Source: Streptomyces xiaopingdaonensis (GTDB taxonomy: Bacteria > Actinomycetota > Actinomycetes > Streptomycetales > Streptomycetaceae). Taken from it: a stretch of 32,481 nt of DNA. The stretch is taken from positions 1 through 32,481 of the forward strand of contig NZ_AJTQ01000124.1 of assembly GCF_000262345.1 (NCBI RefSeq), read 5' to 3'. Of the stretch, positions 16,740-24,458 are shown one piece after another. Each line of letters begins with the position of its first letter. Positions within the stretch are counted from its first letter, which is position 1. Under the pieces are notes generated by a model. It searched no databases, was not told the origin of the DNA, and worked only from the letters and a program-made list of their open reading frames with translations. Made by a program: the position numbers and the translations under genes.

Positions 16740-17597
16740 ATGAGCGCCGAACACTCGCTCACGGCAAGGGACGTACGGGTCGGCTACGACGGGCACGACG
16801 TCGTCAAGGGCCTCGACCTCGCGGTGCCGCCCGGCCGCGTGACGATGATCGTCGGCCCCAACGCCTGCGGCAAGTCGACGCTGCTGCACACCATGGCGCG
16901 GCTGCTCACCCCCGCGTCCGGCTCCGTCCTCCTCGACGGCGAGAGCATCCACGCGCTGCCCACCCGGCGGGTCGCCTCGCTCCTCGGACTGCTGCCGCAG
17001 AGTCCCGCTGCGCCCGACGGCATCACCGTCAACGACCTCGTGGGGCGCGGGCGTTACCCGCACCAGGGCTGGTTCCGGCGCTGGACGCCGGAGGACGACC
17101 GCGCCGTCGCCGAGGCGCTCACCGCGACCGACGTCCTGGAGCTCGCCGACCGGCCCGTCGACTCCCTCTCCGGAGGGCAGCGGCAGCGCGTCTGGATCGC
17201 GATGGCGCTCGCTCAGCGCACCGACGTCCTCCTCCTCGACGAGCCGACGACGTACCTCGACGTCAGCCACCAGCTCGACGTCCTCGACCTGCTCACCGAC
17301 CTCAACCGGGACCGCGGCACGACCGTGGTGGCGGTGCTCCACGACCTCAACCTCGCCTGCCGGTACGCCGACCACCTCGTGGCGATGCGCGACGGGCGGA
17401 TCGTCACGGAGGGGAGCCCGACCGAGGTGGTGACGGGGGAGCTCGTCAGCGAGGTCTTCGCGATGCGGTGCACCGTCGTTGACGACCCGGCCTCCGGGAC
17501 CCCGATGATCGTGCCGATCGGCAGGCACAGGTGCGCACCGGTCGCCGGGGCGGCGGCTCCCCTTCCACACAACTCTTCGGACAAGGCAAGGTCATGA
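16740..17597 (+). CDS. Iron-siderophore ABC importer ATPase
   Basis: 285 residues, FepC/FhuC-like. Walker A GPNACGKST is near residue 40, followed by the Q-loop region LGLLPQSPAAP, the family-specific TVNDLVGRGRYPHQGWF, signature LSGGQRQRVWIAMALAQ, Walker B VLLLDEPTTYLD and switch VAVLHDLNLACRYADH. The GRGRYPHQ motif is typical of Fe-siderophore ATPases. ATG 16740 follows GGAAAGG. The C-terminal ~35 residues are an extension of low complexity. Its TGA overlaps the ATG of the binding-protein gene (ATGA at 17594-17597). Confidence 0.94.
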   Translation: MSAEHSLTARDVRVGYDGHDVVKGLDLAVPPGRVTMIVGPNACGKSTLLHTMARLLTPASGSVLLDGESIHALPTRRVASLLGLLPQSPAAPDGITVNDLVGRGRYPHQGWFRRWTPEDDRAVAEALTATDVLELADRPVDSLSGGQRQRVWIAMALAQRTDVLLLDEPTTYLDVSHQLDVLDLLTDLNRDRGTTVVAVLHDLNLACRYADHLVAMRDGRIVTEGSPTEVVTGELVSEVFAMRCTVVDDPASGTPMIVPIGRHRCAPVAGAAAPLPHNSSDKARS

Positions 17598-18622
17598 ACA
17601 CACGCCACACCAACCGCCGCATCCGCGGCCTCCGCACCGGCTCGGCGGTCGCCGTCTCCGCTGCCCTCCTCGTCGGGCTCACCGCCTGCTCGGGCGAGGA
17701 CGCGGACGCCGGCTCCGGCGGGGGCGGCGAGTCGGGGGGTGCCTTCCCCGCAAAGGTCGCCACCAAGTTCGGCGAGGTCACCGTCGAGAAGAAGCCGAAG
17801 CGTGTGGTGGCGCTCGGCTGGGGTGACGCCGAGACGGCGCTCGCACTCGGCGTCCAGCCCGTCGGCGCAAGCGACTGGCTGGAGTTCGGCGGCGACGGCG
17901 TCGGGCCGTGGGCGAAGGGCGAGTACGACAAGAGCCCGCAGCTCATCGGGACGTTGGAGCCGGAGTACGAGAAGATCGCCGAACTCCAGCCGGACGTGAT
18001 CCTCGACACCAAGTCGAGCGGTGACCGCAAGCGGTACGACACGCTCAGCAAGATCGCGCCGACCGTCGGCGTCCCCGAGGGGAGCGACCAGTACCTCACC
18101 CCCTGGGAGAAGCAGACCGAAATGATCGCCGAGGCGCTCGGTCTCGAGAAGAAGGGCGCCGAGCTCGTCGCCGACACCCGGCAGAAGTTCAGCGCCGCAG
18201 CGAAGAAGCACCCCGAGTTCAAGGACAAGACCATCACCGTGGGCTCCCGCACCAGCGAGGGGTACGGCGCCTACGTCAGGGGCGCGGGACGCGTCGACTT
18301 CGTCGAGCGGCTCGGCTTCAAGAACAGCCCCGCGGTGGAGAAGAAGGCGGGCAAGGACTTCTCGATCACCCTGTCGCGGGAGAACCTCGACCTCCTCGAC
18401 GCCGACCTCACGGTGATGGCGCCGATCGGGATACCCCCGAAGAAGATCAGTGACGATCCGCTCTACCGCGCCGTGCCCTCCGTGAAGGACGGGCGCTCGG
18501 TGGTGTTCAAGGACGGCGACATGCTCAGCAAGGCGTTCGCCACCGACTCGGTGCTCTCGGTCGCCTACGCCCTCGACGAGGTGGTCCCGGTCTTCGCGGA
18601 CGCGCTCGACGGCGACTCGTGA
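17594..18622 (+). CDS. Iron-siderophore ABC importer substrate-binding lipoprotein
   Basis: 342 residues. The signal peptide has basic n-region MNTRHTNRRIRGLR, a hydrophobic core and the lipobox LTAC with C32, so it is a lipoprotein on the outer face of the membrane. A Gly/Ser linker leads into a FecB/FepB-type helical-backbone binding fold: KPKRVVALGWGDAETALALGVQPVG, IAELQPDVILDT, and AYALDEVVPVFADAL at the end. It would capture the ferric siderophore and hand it to the two permeases. Its position as last gene, with translational coupling to the ATPase, fits a complete importer. The particular siderophore cannot be read from the sequence, and no siderophore biosynthesis genes are in the window. 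Confidence 0.93.
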   Translation: MNTRHTNRRIRGLRTGSAVAVSAALLVGLTACSGEDADAGSGGGGESGGAFPAKVATKFGEVTVEKKPKRVVALGWGDAETALALGVQPVGASDWLEFGGDGVGPWAKGEYDKSPQLIGTLEPEYEKIAELQPDVILDTKSSGDRKRYDTLSKIAPTVGVPEGSDQYLTPWEKQTEMIAEALGLEKKGAELVADTRQKFSAAAKKHPEFKDKTITVGSRTSEGYGAYVRGAGRVDFVERLGFKNSPAVEKKAGKDFSITLSRENLDLLDADLTVMAPIGIPPKKISDDPLYRAVPSVKDGRSVVFKDGDMLSKAFATDSVLSVAYALDEVVPVFADALDGDS

Positions 18623-18623
18623 C

Positions 18624-18651
18624 GTGAGTGCTCCGGTGCCGGAGCACTCAC
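18624..18651. terminator. Bidirectional terminator after the siderophore operon
   Basis: GTGAGTGCTCC pairs perfectly with GGAGCACTCAC over a six-base GGTGCC centre; counting the inner CC/GG pairs, the stem is up to 13 bp. It starts one base after the binding-protein stop and overlaps the stop codon of the convergent XRE gene (18648-18650), so it can end both transcripts. Confidence 0.85.
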
Positions 18652-19244
18652 GACGTCGACGGTCGTGCCCGTACGTGGATGCGCTCGCCCTGCGGGCCGA
18701 AGAGCGCGAGGAACTCCGCCGGCAGGCTGCCGCCGTTGCCGAAGCCGTGCGGGGTGCGGGTGTCGAACTCGGCCGCTTCGCCCGGGCCGAGGACGAGGTC
18801 GTGCTCGCCCAGCGCGAGGCGGAGCCGCCCGGAGAGGACGTAGAGCCACTCGTACCCCTCGTGGGTGCGCTGCTCCAGCGGCAGTTGGCGGCGGTGCGGC
18901 TCCTCGGGCGGAAGGATCTGCTTGTAGGCGTGGAGCCCGCCGAGGTGCCGGGTGAGCGGGATGTACGTGCGGCCGTCGCGGGTGAAGGGGCGGGGGCGGA
19001 TGCGGGGGTCCCCCGTCTCCGGGGCGCCCACGAGTTCGTCGAGGGGGACGCCGTGCGCCCGCGCGAGGGGCAGCAGCAGTTCGAGGGTGGGCTTCCGCTT
19101 CCCCGCCTCCAGGCGTGACAGGGTGCTCTGCGAGATCCCCGTGGCCTCGCTGAGCTGGGCCAGCGTCGTCCGTTGCGCCTTGCGGACCTCGCGCAGGCGG
19201 GGGCCGACCCCGGCGAGGAAGCCGGTGAGTTCGTCGTCGCTCAT
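18648..19244 (-). CDS. XRE-family transcriptional regulator with cupin domain
   Basis: 198 residues. An N-terminal helix-turn-helix (residues ~15-70: LREVRKAQRTTLAQLSEATGISQSTLSRLEAGKRKPTLELLLPLA) is followed by a C-terminal cupin barrel (~95-192) with QRTHEGYEWLYVLSGRLRLALGEHDLVLGPGEAAEFDTRTPHGFGN. H128 and H166 are potential metal or ligand residues. Such HTH-cupin proteins are ligand-responsive repressors of nearby genes. The ATG start has no clear Shine-Dalgarno; a promoter with a perfect TTGACA is placed so that the mRNA would be leaderless. A palindrome overlaps that -35 box, and the divergent methyltransferase is the likely second target. Confidence 0.9.
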   Translation of the reverse strand: MSDDELTGFLAGVGPRLREVRKAQRTTLAQLSEATGISQSTLSRLEAGKRKPTLELLLPLARAHGVPLDELVGAPETGDPRIRPRPFTRDGRTYIPLTRHLGGLHAYKQILPPEEPHRRQLPLEQRTHEGYEWLYVLSGRLRLALGEHDLVLGPGEAAEFDTRTPHGFGNGGSLPAEFLALFGPQGERIHVRARPSTS

Positions 19245-19251
19245 GGGTCCA

Positions 19252-19280
19252 ATTGCCGCTTCAGCAAGAAGGTTTGTCAA
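19252..19280 (-). promoter_or_regulatory. Promoter of the XRE-cupin gene
   Basis: On the minus strand there is TTGACA (19275-19280), a 17-base spacer and GGCAAT (19252-19257). The start codon A (19244) is the eighth base after the -10 box, consistent with a leaderless transcript. The -35 matches the consensus perfectly and the -10 is weak. Confidence 0.55.
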
Positions 19281-19282
19281 AC
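19272..19282. promoter_or_regulatory. Candidate XRE operator palindrome
   Basis: GTTTG-T-CAAAC is a perfect 11-bp palindrome in the 118-bp gap between the XRE-cupin gene and the methyltransferase. It overlaps the -35 box of the regulator, as expected for autorepression. It lies about 80 bases from the methyltransferase start, so one dimer could control both directions. Confidence 0.5.
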
Positions 19283-19362
19283 GCCGGAGACCGGCCCGAC
19301 GATGGCGCACACCTGGCCCGAGCGGTACGGCGCCGCCGGGACCCGACGCTTGGGAGGCAGCG

Positions 19363-20001
19363 ATGACGGACGAGACGACAGGGCCCGAGACCGCGGAGGA
19401 AGTCTGGGACACGCGGTACCGCGAGAGCGGGCGCATCTGGAGCGGTGAGCCCAACGCCGCGTTCGTCGAAGTGGTCGGGCAGCTCCCCGCCGGGCGCGCG
19501 CTCGATCTCGGCGCGGGTGAGGGCGGCGACGCGGTGTGGCTCGCTCGCCGCGGCTGGCGGGTCACCGCCGTCGACATCTCGACCGTCGCGCTGGAGCGGG
19601 CCGCGCGGCACGCCGCGGAGGCCGGCGTCGCCGAGCGGATCGACTTCCTCCACCACGACCTCGCCGTCTCGTTCCCCGAGGGCAGTTGGGACCTCGTCTC
19701 GGCGCAGTTCCTCCACTCGATGGTGGAGATGCCGCGCGAGGAGATCCTCCGCCGCGCGGCGCGCGCGGTCGCGCCAGGGGGCGTCCTGCTCGTCGAGGGG
19801 CACATGGGGTTCCCCTCGTGGCAGCACGATCACCCGCAGGACCTCCACTTCCCGACGCCCGAGGAGGTCGTCGAATCGCTTCGGCTGCCCGAGGGCGATT
19901 GGGAGGTGCTGCGGTGCGAGGAGCACGTGCGTGTGCAGAAGGACCCGGAGGGGGTTCCGCGGGAGCGGACCGATGCGACGGTACTGGTGCGGCGGCTCTG
20001 A
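19363..20001 (+). CDS. Class I SAM-dependent methyltransferase
   Basis: 212 residues with a Rossmann-fold methyltransferase core. Motif I is ALDLGAGEGGDAVWLARRG (residues ~47-64), followed by acidic VTAVDIS with D71 for the SAM ribose, DFLHHDL and WDLVSAQFLHSM, then APGGVLLVEGHMG. The N-terminal WDTRYRESGRIWSGEPN is shared with TehB/tellurite-resistance-like and thiol methyltransferase-like proteins. The substrate is unknown. ATG 19363 follows GGGAGG at a good spacing. It is transcribed divergently from the XRE-cupin regulator, which probably controls it. Confidence 0.9.
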   Translation: MTDETTGPETAEEVWDTRYRESGRIWSGEPNAAFVEVVGQLPAGRALDLGAGEGGDAVWLARRGWRVTAVDISTVALERAARHAAEAGVAERIDFLHHDLAVSFPEGSWDLVSAQFLHSMVEMPREEILRRAARAVAPGGVLLVEGHMGFPSWQHDHPQDLHFPTPEEVVESLRLPEGDWEVLRCEEHVRVQKDPEGVPRERTDATVLVRRL

Positions 20002-20387
20002 CCCGGGGTCGGGTGGGTGGTGTGGCGGGGATCGGTGGGTTGCCCGGTTGCGGTTGCCGGGGTGGGCGGGCCGTCCGGCTTCCGTTGCGAGGAGCACGCG
20101 TCCGGGAGGGTTCCGAAGGTGGGGGGGCGCGGCTCGTCGCGCTCTGGTCGGGCGAGGACGTTGGGGAGGCTCTCGGTGTGCGGGGTGTGCCGCGTCGTCG
20201 GCGGGCTTGATCCGGGGCCGTCGGGTGCGGTCGGCGGGTAGCTCTGGTTCGTGGGCAACTCGACGGCGCGGCAACGGGTTTGGGCAGGGACAGCGGTAAG
20301 TCCCCTGACGTGCGGGGGCGCTCGCCTTTCCGGGTGCTCAGGGCGCCGCTGTCCGTGCCGTGTCGGGTACGCGTCGAGGGCGACGGC
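20002..20387. other. Gene-free intergenic stretch
   Basis: 386 bases downstream of both the methyltransferase and the convergent phospholipase gene. It is rich in GGTGG/CGGG-type words and slightly G over C on the plus strand (28 G to 18 C at 20041-20100, hand count). A 74-codon frame at 20017-20241 is Gly/Val/Arg-rich with no recognisable domain, and I do not call it. No strong terminator stem was found. Confidence 0.5.
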
Positions 20388-20873
20388 TCAGAAGAACGCC
20401 CTGTCGCCGAAGTTGTTGACGGCGAAATAGTACGTGTCCTTGGCCTTGAGGCAGTTCTCGTGCTGGGGCGAGGACTTGTAGGTGGCGTCGCAGAGGCGCT
20501 TCATCTCCGTGCGGAAACGGCCGTCGATCCAGTTCTTCGTCTTGCGGGTGGGGCTGAGCTTCAGTTTGTGCGCGGAGCCGTAGTTGCGGTAGCCGAAGTC
20601 GTGCTGGACGCAGGCGGGGCGGAAGACCTTGCTGAAGCGCGTGAGGCCGGCCGGGACGGAACAGCCGTCGGTGGTCCAGTCGAACGGGGCGACGTGCCGG
20701 GTCCGCGCGAACTCCTGGTACGTGAGGTTCATGATCCGGTCCGCCTGCCGGCGCAGCGAGGCGTCCGCGGCCTGCGGGTTCGACGGTGCGGCGCCGGCCG
20801 TCCCCGCGAACGGGCCGCCGAAGGCGGCGGCTGCGGCGAGGGTGACGGCGGTCGTCGAGAGCTTGGTGCGCAC
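20388..20873 (-). CDS. Secreted prokaryotic phospholipase A2
   Basis: 161 residues. A signal peptide (VRTKLSTTAVTLAAAAAFGGPFAGTAGA) probably ends near residue 29, so the mature enzyme of ~132 residues is exported. The catalytic region reads DGCSVPAGL, then RPACVQHDFGYRNY, with the His-Asp pair H91-D92 and backbone for calcium binding nearby. Four cysteines (C71, C88, C128, C141) could form the two disulfides known from Streptomyces PLA2. It would release fatty acids from the sn-2 position of phospholipids outside the cell. The GTG start at 20873 is preceded by GGAGGA at about five bases. It is monocistronic. The region up to H91 is closely PLA2-like; the spacing to the next Asp (D117) is slightly longer than I recall for the crystallised enzyme. 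Confidence 0.92.
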   Translation of the reverse strand: MRTKLSTTAVTLAAAAAFGGPFAGTAGAAPSNPQAADASLRRQADRIMNLTYQEFARTRHVAPFDWTTDGCSVPAGLTRFSKVFRPACVQHDFGYRNYGSAHKLKLSPTRKTKNWIDGRFRTEMKRLCDATYKSSPQHENCLKAKDTYYFAVNNFGDRAFF

Positions 20874-21350
20874 GGTTCCTCCAGGTCGTCGTGCGGGTGC
20901 GTGGGACCTGGGAACGAGGCGTGCCTGCGGTGGTGCGGTGGGTCCACCCGAAAGAGGGAGGGCGCGCGGGATGTGCGGGCGCCCGGTGCATGCGGCCTGC
21001 TCGCGCCCGGGCGCGCGTTGCCGCGAGCGGGACGGCGCCGGCTGCCGTTGCGTGGTGCGTCCACGGGCGCCGGATTGCCGTCTCTCCTGCGGTCCGGCAC
21101 CGGTCGCCGGTCGCTTCCGCGGCGCCGGGTGACGTCAACGCCGGTCGGGGCGGCGCGAGTCGGGCGGAGGTCGGGGCCGCTCTCCGGGGACGGATACCGG
21201 CGTGATCGTTCGGACACGCGGTGTCGGGGCCTTCTGCTCTACTGGAGTCCGGAGCTCGGAGAACGAGTGGGGGAGAGGGTGGGGCATGCAGGCAGCAAGG
21301 CTGCGGCAGAGGCCGCCGGTGTGCGTCCGGGCGGAGTCGAGGCGCCTGCG
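20874..21350. other. Divergent intergenic region, no gene called
   Basis: 477 bases between the phospholipase and the Mrr-like gene. Seen: a perfect TGACGTCA palindrome at 21130-21137 and an inverted repeat GACAC-GCG-GTGTC at 21213-21225. A Shine-Dalgarno-like CGGAG at 21258-21262 lies before GTG 21267, a possible earlier start of the nuclease gene. Open frames here show no domain. Confidence 0.45.
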
Positions 21351-22124
21351 GTGAGCCCTCGCCGCCGGCCCCGTCCGCGCTACGGCCCGCGCCGGCGTCC
21401 GCCACCGCGCCGGTACGGGCCCGGCCGTCGGCCGCGCTCCCGTCCCCGGTACCGTCCCGCTGCTCGAACCGGCGGGCGGCGGCAGGGCGTTCGTCTCCAG
21501 GAGCTCGCGCTCGCGGCTGTTGCGCTCCTCTTCGGGATCGCGGTGCTGCGCGCGGCTGTGGAGTGGCTGCTCGCGCACTGGTGGGTGCCGCTCGTCGCCG
21601 CTGCCGGTGCCGTCGCGATCGTGGCCGTGCGTGCGCGGTGGCGGCAGCCTCCCGCGGGGCGGCGCGGTGCGGCTCCGGAGGCGCGCTTCGACCTGCCCCT
21701 TCTCGACGCCCTGCACCACGGGGAGTTCGAGGAGGCCGTACGCGACCTGATGTTCCGCGACGGCTGCGCGGACGCGGTACGTACGGGCGGCCGCGGCGAT
21801 CTCGGCGCCGACGTCGTCGGCACCGATCCGTCGGGCCGCCGTTGGGTGGTCCAGTGCAAGCACCGCAGCGCCGGAACGTCGGGCTCCGCGATCGGCACCC
21901 CCGACCTGCAACGCCTCAACGGCACCGCCCGCCCGGTTCACGGCGCCGACGTGGTCGTCCTGGTGACCAACGGCCGCTTCACCCGGGACGCCAGGACGTT
22001 CGGCCGCTCCCAGGAGATCCACCTCGTGGGCCGCGAACTCCTCGCGCGCTGGGCGGGAGGCACCTGGCCGTTATGGCGGCTCCTTCCCCAACTGCCGGGC
22101 CGACGGGGGCCGTTCGCTGAGTGA
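21351..22124 (+). CDS. Membrane-anchored Mrr-like restriction endonuclease-fold protein
   Basis: 257 residues in three parts. Residues 1-45 are an Arg/Pro/Tyr/Gly-rich tail (SPRRRPRPRYGPRRRP...). Two hydrophobic segments follow (~49-69 and ~75-93). From ~118 comes a restriction-endonuclease-type domain: GEFEEAVRDLMFRDGCADAVRTGGRGDLGADVVGTD, then RRWVVQCKHR. D154, Q168 and K170 form the D...QxK active site of Mrr_cat/PD-(D/E)xK nucleases. The protein is thus a predicted DNA nuclease held at the membrane; whether it restricts modified DNA is unknown. Start: GTG 21351 opens the basic tail; GTG 21267, with better Shine-Dalgarno spacing, would add 28 residues. Confidence 0.83.
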   Translation: MSPRRRPRPRYGPRRRPPPRRYGPGRRPRSRPRYRPAARTGGRRQGVRLQELALAAVALLFGIAVLRAAVEWLLAHWWVPLVAAAGAVAIVAVRARWRQPPAGRRGAAPEARFDLPLLDALHHGEFEEAVRDLMFRDGCADAVRTGGRGDLGADVVGTDPSGRRWVVQCKHRSAGTSGSAIGTPDLQRLNGTARPVHGADVVVLVTNGRFTRDARTFGRSQEIHLVGRELLARWAGGTWPLWRLLPQLPGRRGPFAE

Positions 22125-22144
22125 GGCACCGGCGACGTTCGGAC

Positions 22145-22170
22145 GGCTCCTCGTTCGCCACGGAGGAGCC
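22145..22170. terminator. Terminator between convergent genes
   Basis: Perfect 8-bp stem GGCTCCTC (22145-22152) / GAGGAGCC (22163-22170) with a 10-base loop. It lies 20 bases after the nuclease stop and two bases before the stop codon of the convergent SIMPL gene. Confidence 0.75.
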
Positions 22171-22172
22171 TG

Positions 22173-22829
22173 TCACGCGGGGGGCCGAAGGCTCGTGCGC
22201 GGGCCGGCGCGGAGCGCGAAGCCCGCCCGTACCGCGGCCTCGACCGTCACACGGCCCGGGACGAGGTCCCCGGGCGCCGGGTTCCGCCGTCCGTCGAAGC
22301 CTGCGGGGCGCGGCTCCGGTGCCTCTTCGACGTGGAGCACGGGGCCGAGCGCCGCGCCCGCCGCCGCTGCGTAGAGCTCGGCCTTGGCGCGCGCCTCGCG
22401 GACGGCGTCCCGCCGCGCCGCGGCGAGGAGTTCGGACCTGGCGAGGACATCGAAGGCGACGTCCTCGACGAGTACGGCGGAGACGCCGACGGCCTCGGTG
22501 AGGAACGGTTCCAGCGAACCGGTGTCCGGGAGCGGCGCTGCGACGTCGGCGTGGCACCGGTAGCCGAGAAAGGTGCGGCGCCTGTCGCGCCACTCCCAGT
22601 CGGTGCGCAGTTCGAGTTCGGAGACGGCGACGTCCTCGTCGCGGACACCGTGCCGCCGCAAGAGGGCACGGAGCTCGCCGACGGCCCCGCGCGCCGCGTC
22701 GAACGCCGCGGACGGGGCGTTCTCCGTCGCGTCGACCGCGAGCCGGACCCGTACCAGATCGGGAGGCGCCGAGGCCGTCGCGGTGCCGAGGACGACGACG
22801 CCCCACGGGTGCTCAACTCTCGTCTCCAT
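22173..22829 (-). CDS. SIMPL (DUF541) domain protein
   Basis: 218 residues. The start METRVEHPWGVVVLGTATASAPPDLVRVRLAVDATENAPSAAFDAARGAVGELRALL is the standard opening of the SIMPL/DUF541 family. It is followed by VAVSELELRTDWEWRDRRRTFLGYRCHADVAAPL and by the DAVREARAKAELYAAAAGAALGPVLHVEEA helix. Most relatives carry a signal peptide and act in the periplasm or at the surface (for example the oxidative-stress protein BP26). No signal peptide is seen here, so it should be cytoplasmic. ATG 22829 is chosen because the family start follows it directly; the frame stays open to 22865. Confidence 0.87.
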   Translation of the reverse strand: METRVEHPWGVVVLGTATASAPPDLVRVRLAVDATENAPSAAFDAARGAVGELRALLRRHGVRDEDVAVSELELRTDWEWRDRRRTFLGYRCHADVAAPLPDTGSLEPFLTEAVGVSAVLVEDVAFDVLARSELLAAARRDAVREARAKAELYAAAAGAALGPVLHVEEAPEPRPAGFDGRRNPAPGDLVPGRVTVEAAVRAGFALRAGPRTSLRPPA

Positions 22830-23331
22830 GCGGGGAGTCAAGCACGCGAGGCGCAGCAAGCGCACGTGGGCCGGAGGGCGGGTCGGGCGGGCGGTGGTTC
22901 TCCGGTGGTGCTGGCGAGCTGGTTGAGTTGTGGTTGGCCGTGGTGGCTTCTCGAGGTGGATGCGGGCAGTACGCGTGGGCGGTGGTGGGCGTCCCGTGGT
23001 CGGCTCCGCGGGGATTGCCTGGGCCGCGGAGAGTCGAGGGCGTTCCTCCGTGCGGGGCGTCGAGCAGGCCGCACGTCGCGGGTGGGTCGGGTGGCCGGGG
23101 AGGCGGCAACCTTCGTATCCGCTGATGAGGTGGCTGAGCTGCCGAAGTCACGTGTTGCGCGGGCGGGATGGCGCGGCAACTGCCCGCTGGAACCGGAGAG
23201 TCGGCCACGCTGCGAACACGCGCGGACTCCTCCGCGCGACGAGCCGGGCAGGCGCAGCACGTCGGCACGGCGGCGGGCCGCGGCCGTAGGGGCTGCAACC
23301 CGCAGCGCCGGCCGGAGAGCCGGCCGACCTG
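22830..23331. other. Long G-rich gene-free spacer
   Basis: About 500 bases with no supported gene. From 22866 to about 23130 the plus strand is strongly G over C (31 G to 15 C at 22981-23040, hand count), unlike the flanking genes. Longer open frames in it give Gly/Arg/Trp-rich products with no domain. Just before the downstream promoter there is a GCCGGC-repeat stem candidate (about 23309-23327). Confidence 0.5.
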
Positions 23332-23360
23332 TTTACACCCGTCGGAGCCCCCGCTAGCTT
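23332..23360 (+). promoter_or_regulatory. Vegetative-type promoter of the D-Ala-D-Ala carboxypeptidase gene
   Basis: TTTACA (23332-23337), a 17-base spacer and TAGCTT (23355-23360) match the HrdB/sigma-70 class well and stand out in this GC-rich DNA. Transcription should start near 23367, leaving a leader of about 90 bases before the ATG at 23457. Confidence 0.72.
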
Positions 23361-23456
23361 TGCCCGGCACATGCTCCGTGCCGAGCGGCTCCGGGCCGAG
23401 GCCGGGGCGCCCGTACCGCCATGCCCCTCCGATGTCCCCCACCGTACGGAGAGACC

Positions 23457-24233
23457 ATGCGCCGCAGACTTTCCTTGCGCACCCGGACCCGCAACGGGCC
23501 GCTGCGCCTCGCCGTTGCCCTCGCCATGCTCGCCGCCACCCTCCTCGTGGGCGGCTCCGCCGCCGGTGCCGCCCAGGCACCGCGGCCCGCCGACGGCTGC
23601 TACACGTGGGAGGAGGAGCTCTCCCAGGGCGCCAGCGGCGACGCCGTCACTCAGCTCCAGGTCCGCGTCGGCGGGTATCCGGCCTCGGGCGAAGTCCTCG
23701 CCGTGGACGGTGAGTTCGGCCCCGCGACGGAAGCGGCCGTCGCACGGTTCCAGAACGCGTACGGGCTGCCGGAGACGGGGGTCGCCGACTCGGCGACGTA
23801 CGAGCAGATCTACCAGCTCCAGGACGACGACTGCTCGCCCGCCCACTTCGACTTCGCGGAGCTCAACGGCTGCAACTCCGACTGGAGCGGTGGCGCCGTC
23901 GGCGCCGAGGAGGCCAAGTCGAACGCCTTGCGCACCATGTGGAAGCTGGAGGCGCTCCGCCACGCACTCGGCGACCAGCCCATCACCGTCACGAGCGGTT
24001 TCCGCTCCACCGCGTGCAACGACAGCGTCGGCGGCGCCCCCGACAGCCGCCACCTCTACGGCGACGCGGCCGACCTCGTCTCCGGCAACCACACCCTGTG
24101 CGAACTCGCCCAGGCGGCCCGCGACCGCGGCTTCAACGGCATCCTCGGCCCCGGCTACCCCGGCCACGACGACCACGCCCACGTCGACCACCGCAGCAGC
24201 CGGTACTGGGACGCGCCGGACTGCGGCATCTGA
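23457..24233 (+). CDS. Secreted zinc D-alanyl-D-alanine carboxypeptidase (M15A) with peptidoglycan-binding domain
   Basis: 258 residues. The signal peptide (RRRLSLRTRTRNGPLRLAVALAMLAATLLVGGSAAGAA) ends near residue 39-42. A PG_binding_1 domain follows (~55-120: LSQGASGDAVTQLQVRVGGYP, VDGEFGPATEAAVARFQNAYGLPETG), then the M15 peptidase domain. The zinc ligands are H199 (SRHLYGD), D206 and H242 (HAHVDHR), with the same 7- and 36-residue spacing as H154/D161/H197 of the Streptomyces albus G enzyme. It should trim the terminal D-Ala from peptidoglycan stem peptides outside the membrane. ATG 23457 follows GGAGAG. Cysteines in pairs suggest disulfides in the exported enzyme. It is monocistronic with its own promoter and terminator. 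Confidence 0.95.
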   Translation: MRRRLSLRTRTRNGPLRLAVALAMLAATLLVGGSAAGAAQAPRPADGCYTWEEELSQGASGDAVTQLQVRVGGYPASGEVLAVDGEFGPATEAAVARFQNAYGLPETGVADSATYEQIYQLQDDDCSPAHFDFAELNGCNSDWSGGAVGAEEAKSNALRTMWKLEALRHALGDQPITVTSGFRSTACNDSVGGAPDSRHLYGDAADLVSGNHTLCELAQAARDRGFNGILGPGYPGHDDHAHVDHRSSRYWDAPDCGI

Positions 24234-24246
24234 CTCCCTGCCACCG

Positions 24247-24286
24247 CCCCGGGCCGGGACGAGCCAACTGGCCTCCCGGCCCGGGG
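24247..24286 (+). terminator. Terminator after the carboxypeptidase gene
   Basis: A perfect 13-bp stem, CCCCGGGCCGGGA (24247-24259) / TCCCGGCCCGGGG (24274-24286), with a 14-base loop, 14 bases after the stop codon. It is the strongest stem seen in the window. Confidence 0.88.
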
Positions 24287-24441
24287 CCGTCGTGCCCGCC
24301 CTCCGTGACGGGGTAATCCGCTCCCGTCTGCCCTCAACGCATCCAGCACACAAGTACGTTGACGCCTCCCTCGCCGCATACGTATCCGGCCCCTTCCACG
24401 CGTCCGACGCACCCGCGACCTTGACTTCCCCTGCATGCGTT

Positions 24442-24458
24442 GCAAACCTAACGGTTGC
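24442..24458. promoter_or_regulatory. Imperfect inverted repeat upstream of the acyl-CoA synthetase gene
   Basis: GCAAACC and GGTTGC face each other across TAAC, with five of seven core pairs matching. The site is 25 bases before the GTG start and follows TTGACT (24421-24426). It could be an operator, for example for a TetR-type regulator of fatty acid genes; the regulator is not identifiable. Confidence 0.3.

Noticed and set aside
20017..20241. A 74-codon frame after the methyltransferase
   Set aside because: Gly/Arg/Val-rich with no motif, no clear ribosome site and no domain.
22930..23289. A 119-codon frame in the G-rich spacer
   Set aside because: Its composition only reflects the G-rich DNA; no domain and no ribosome site.
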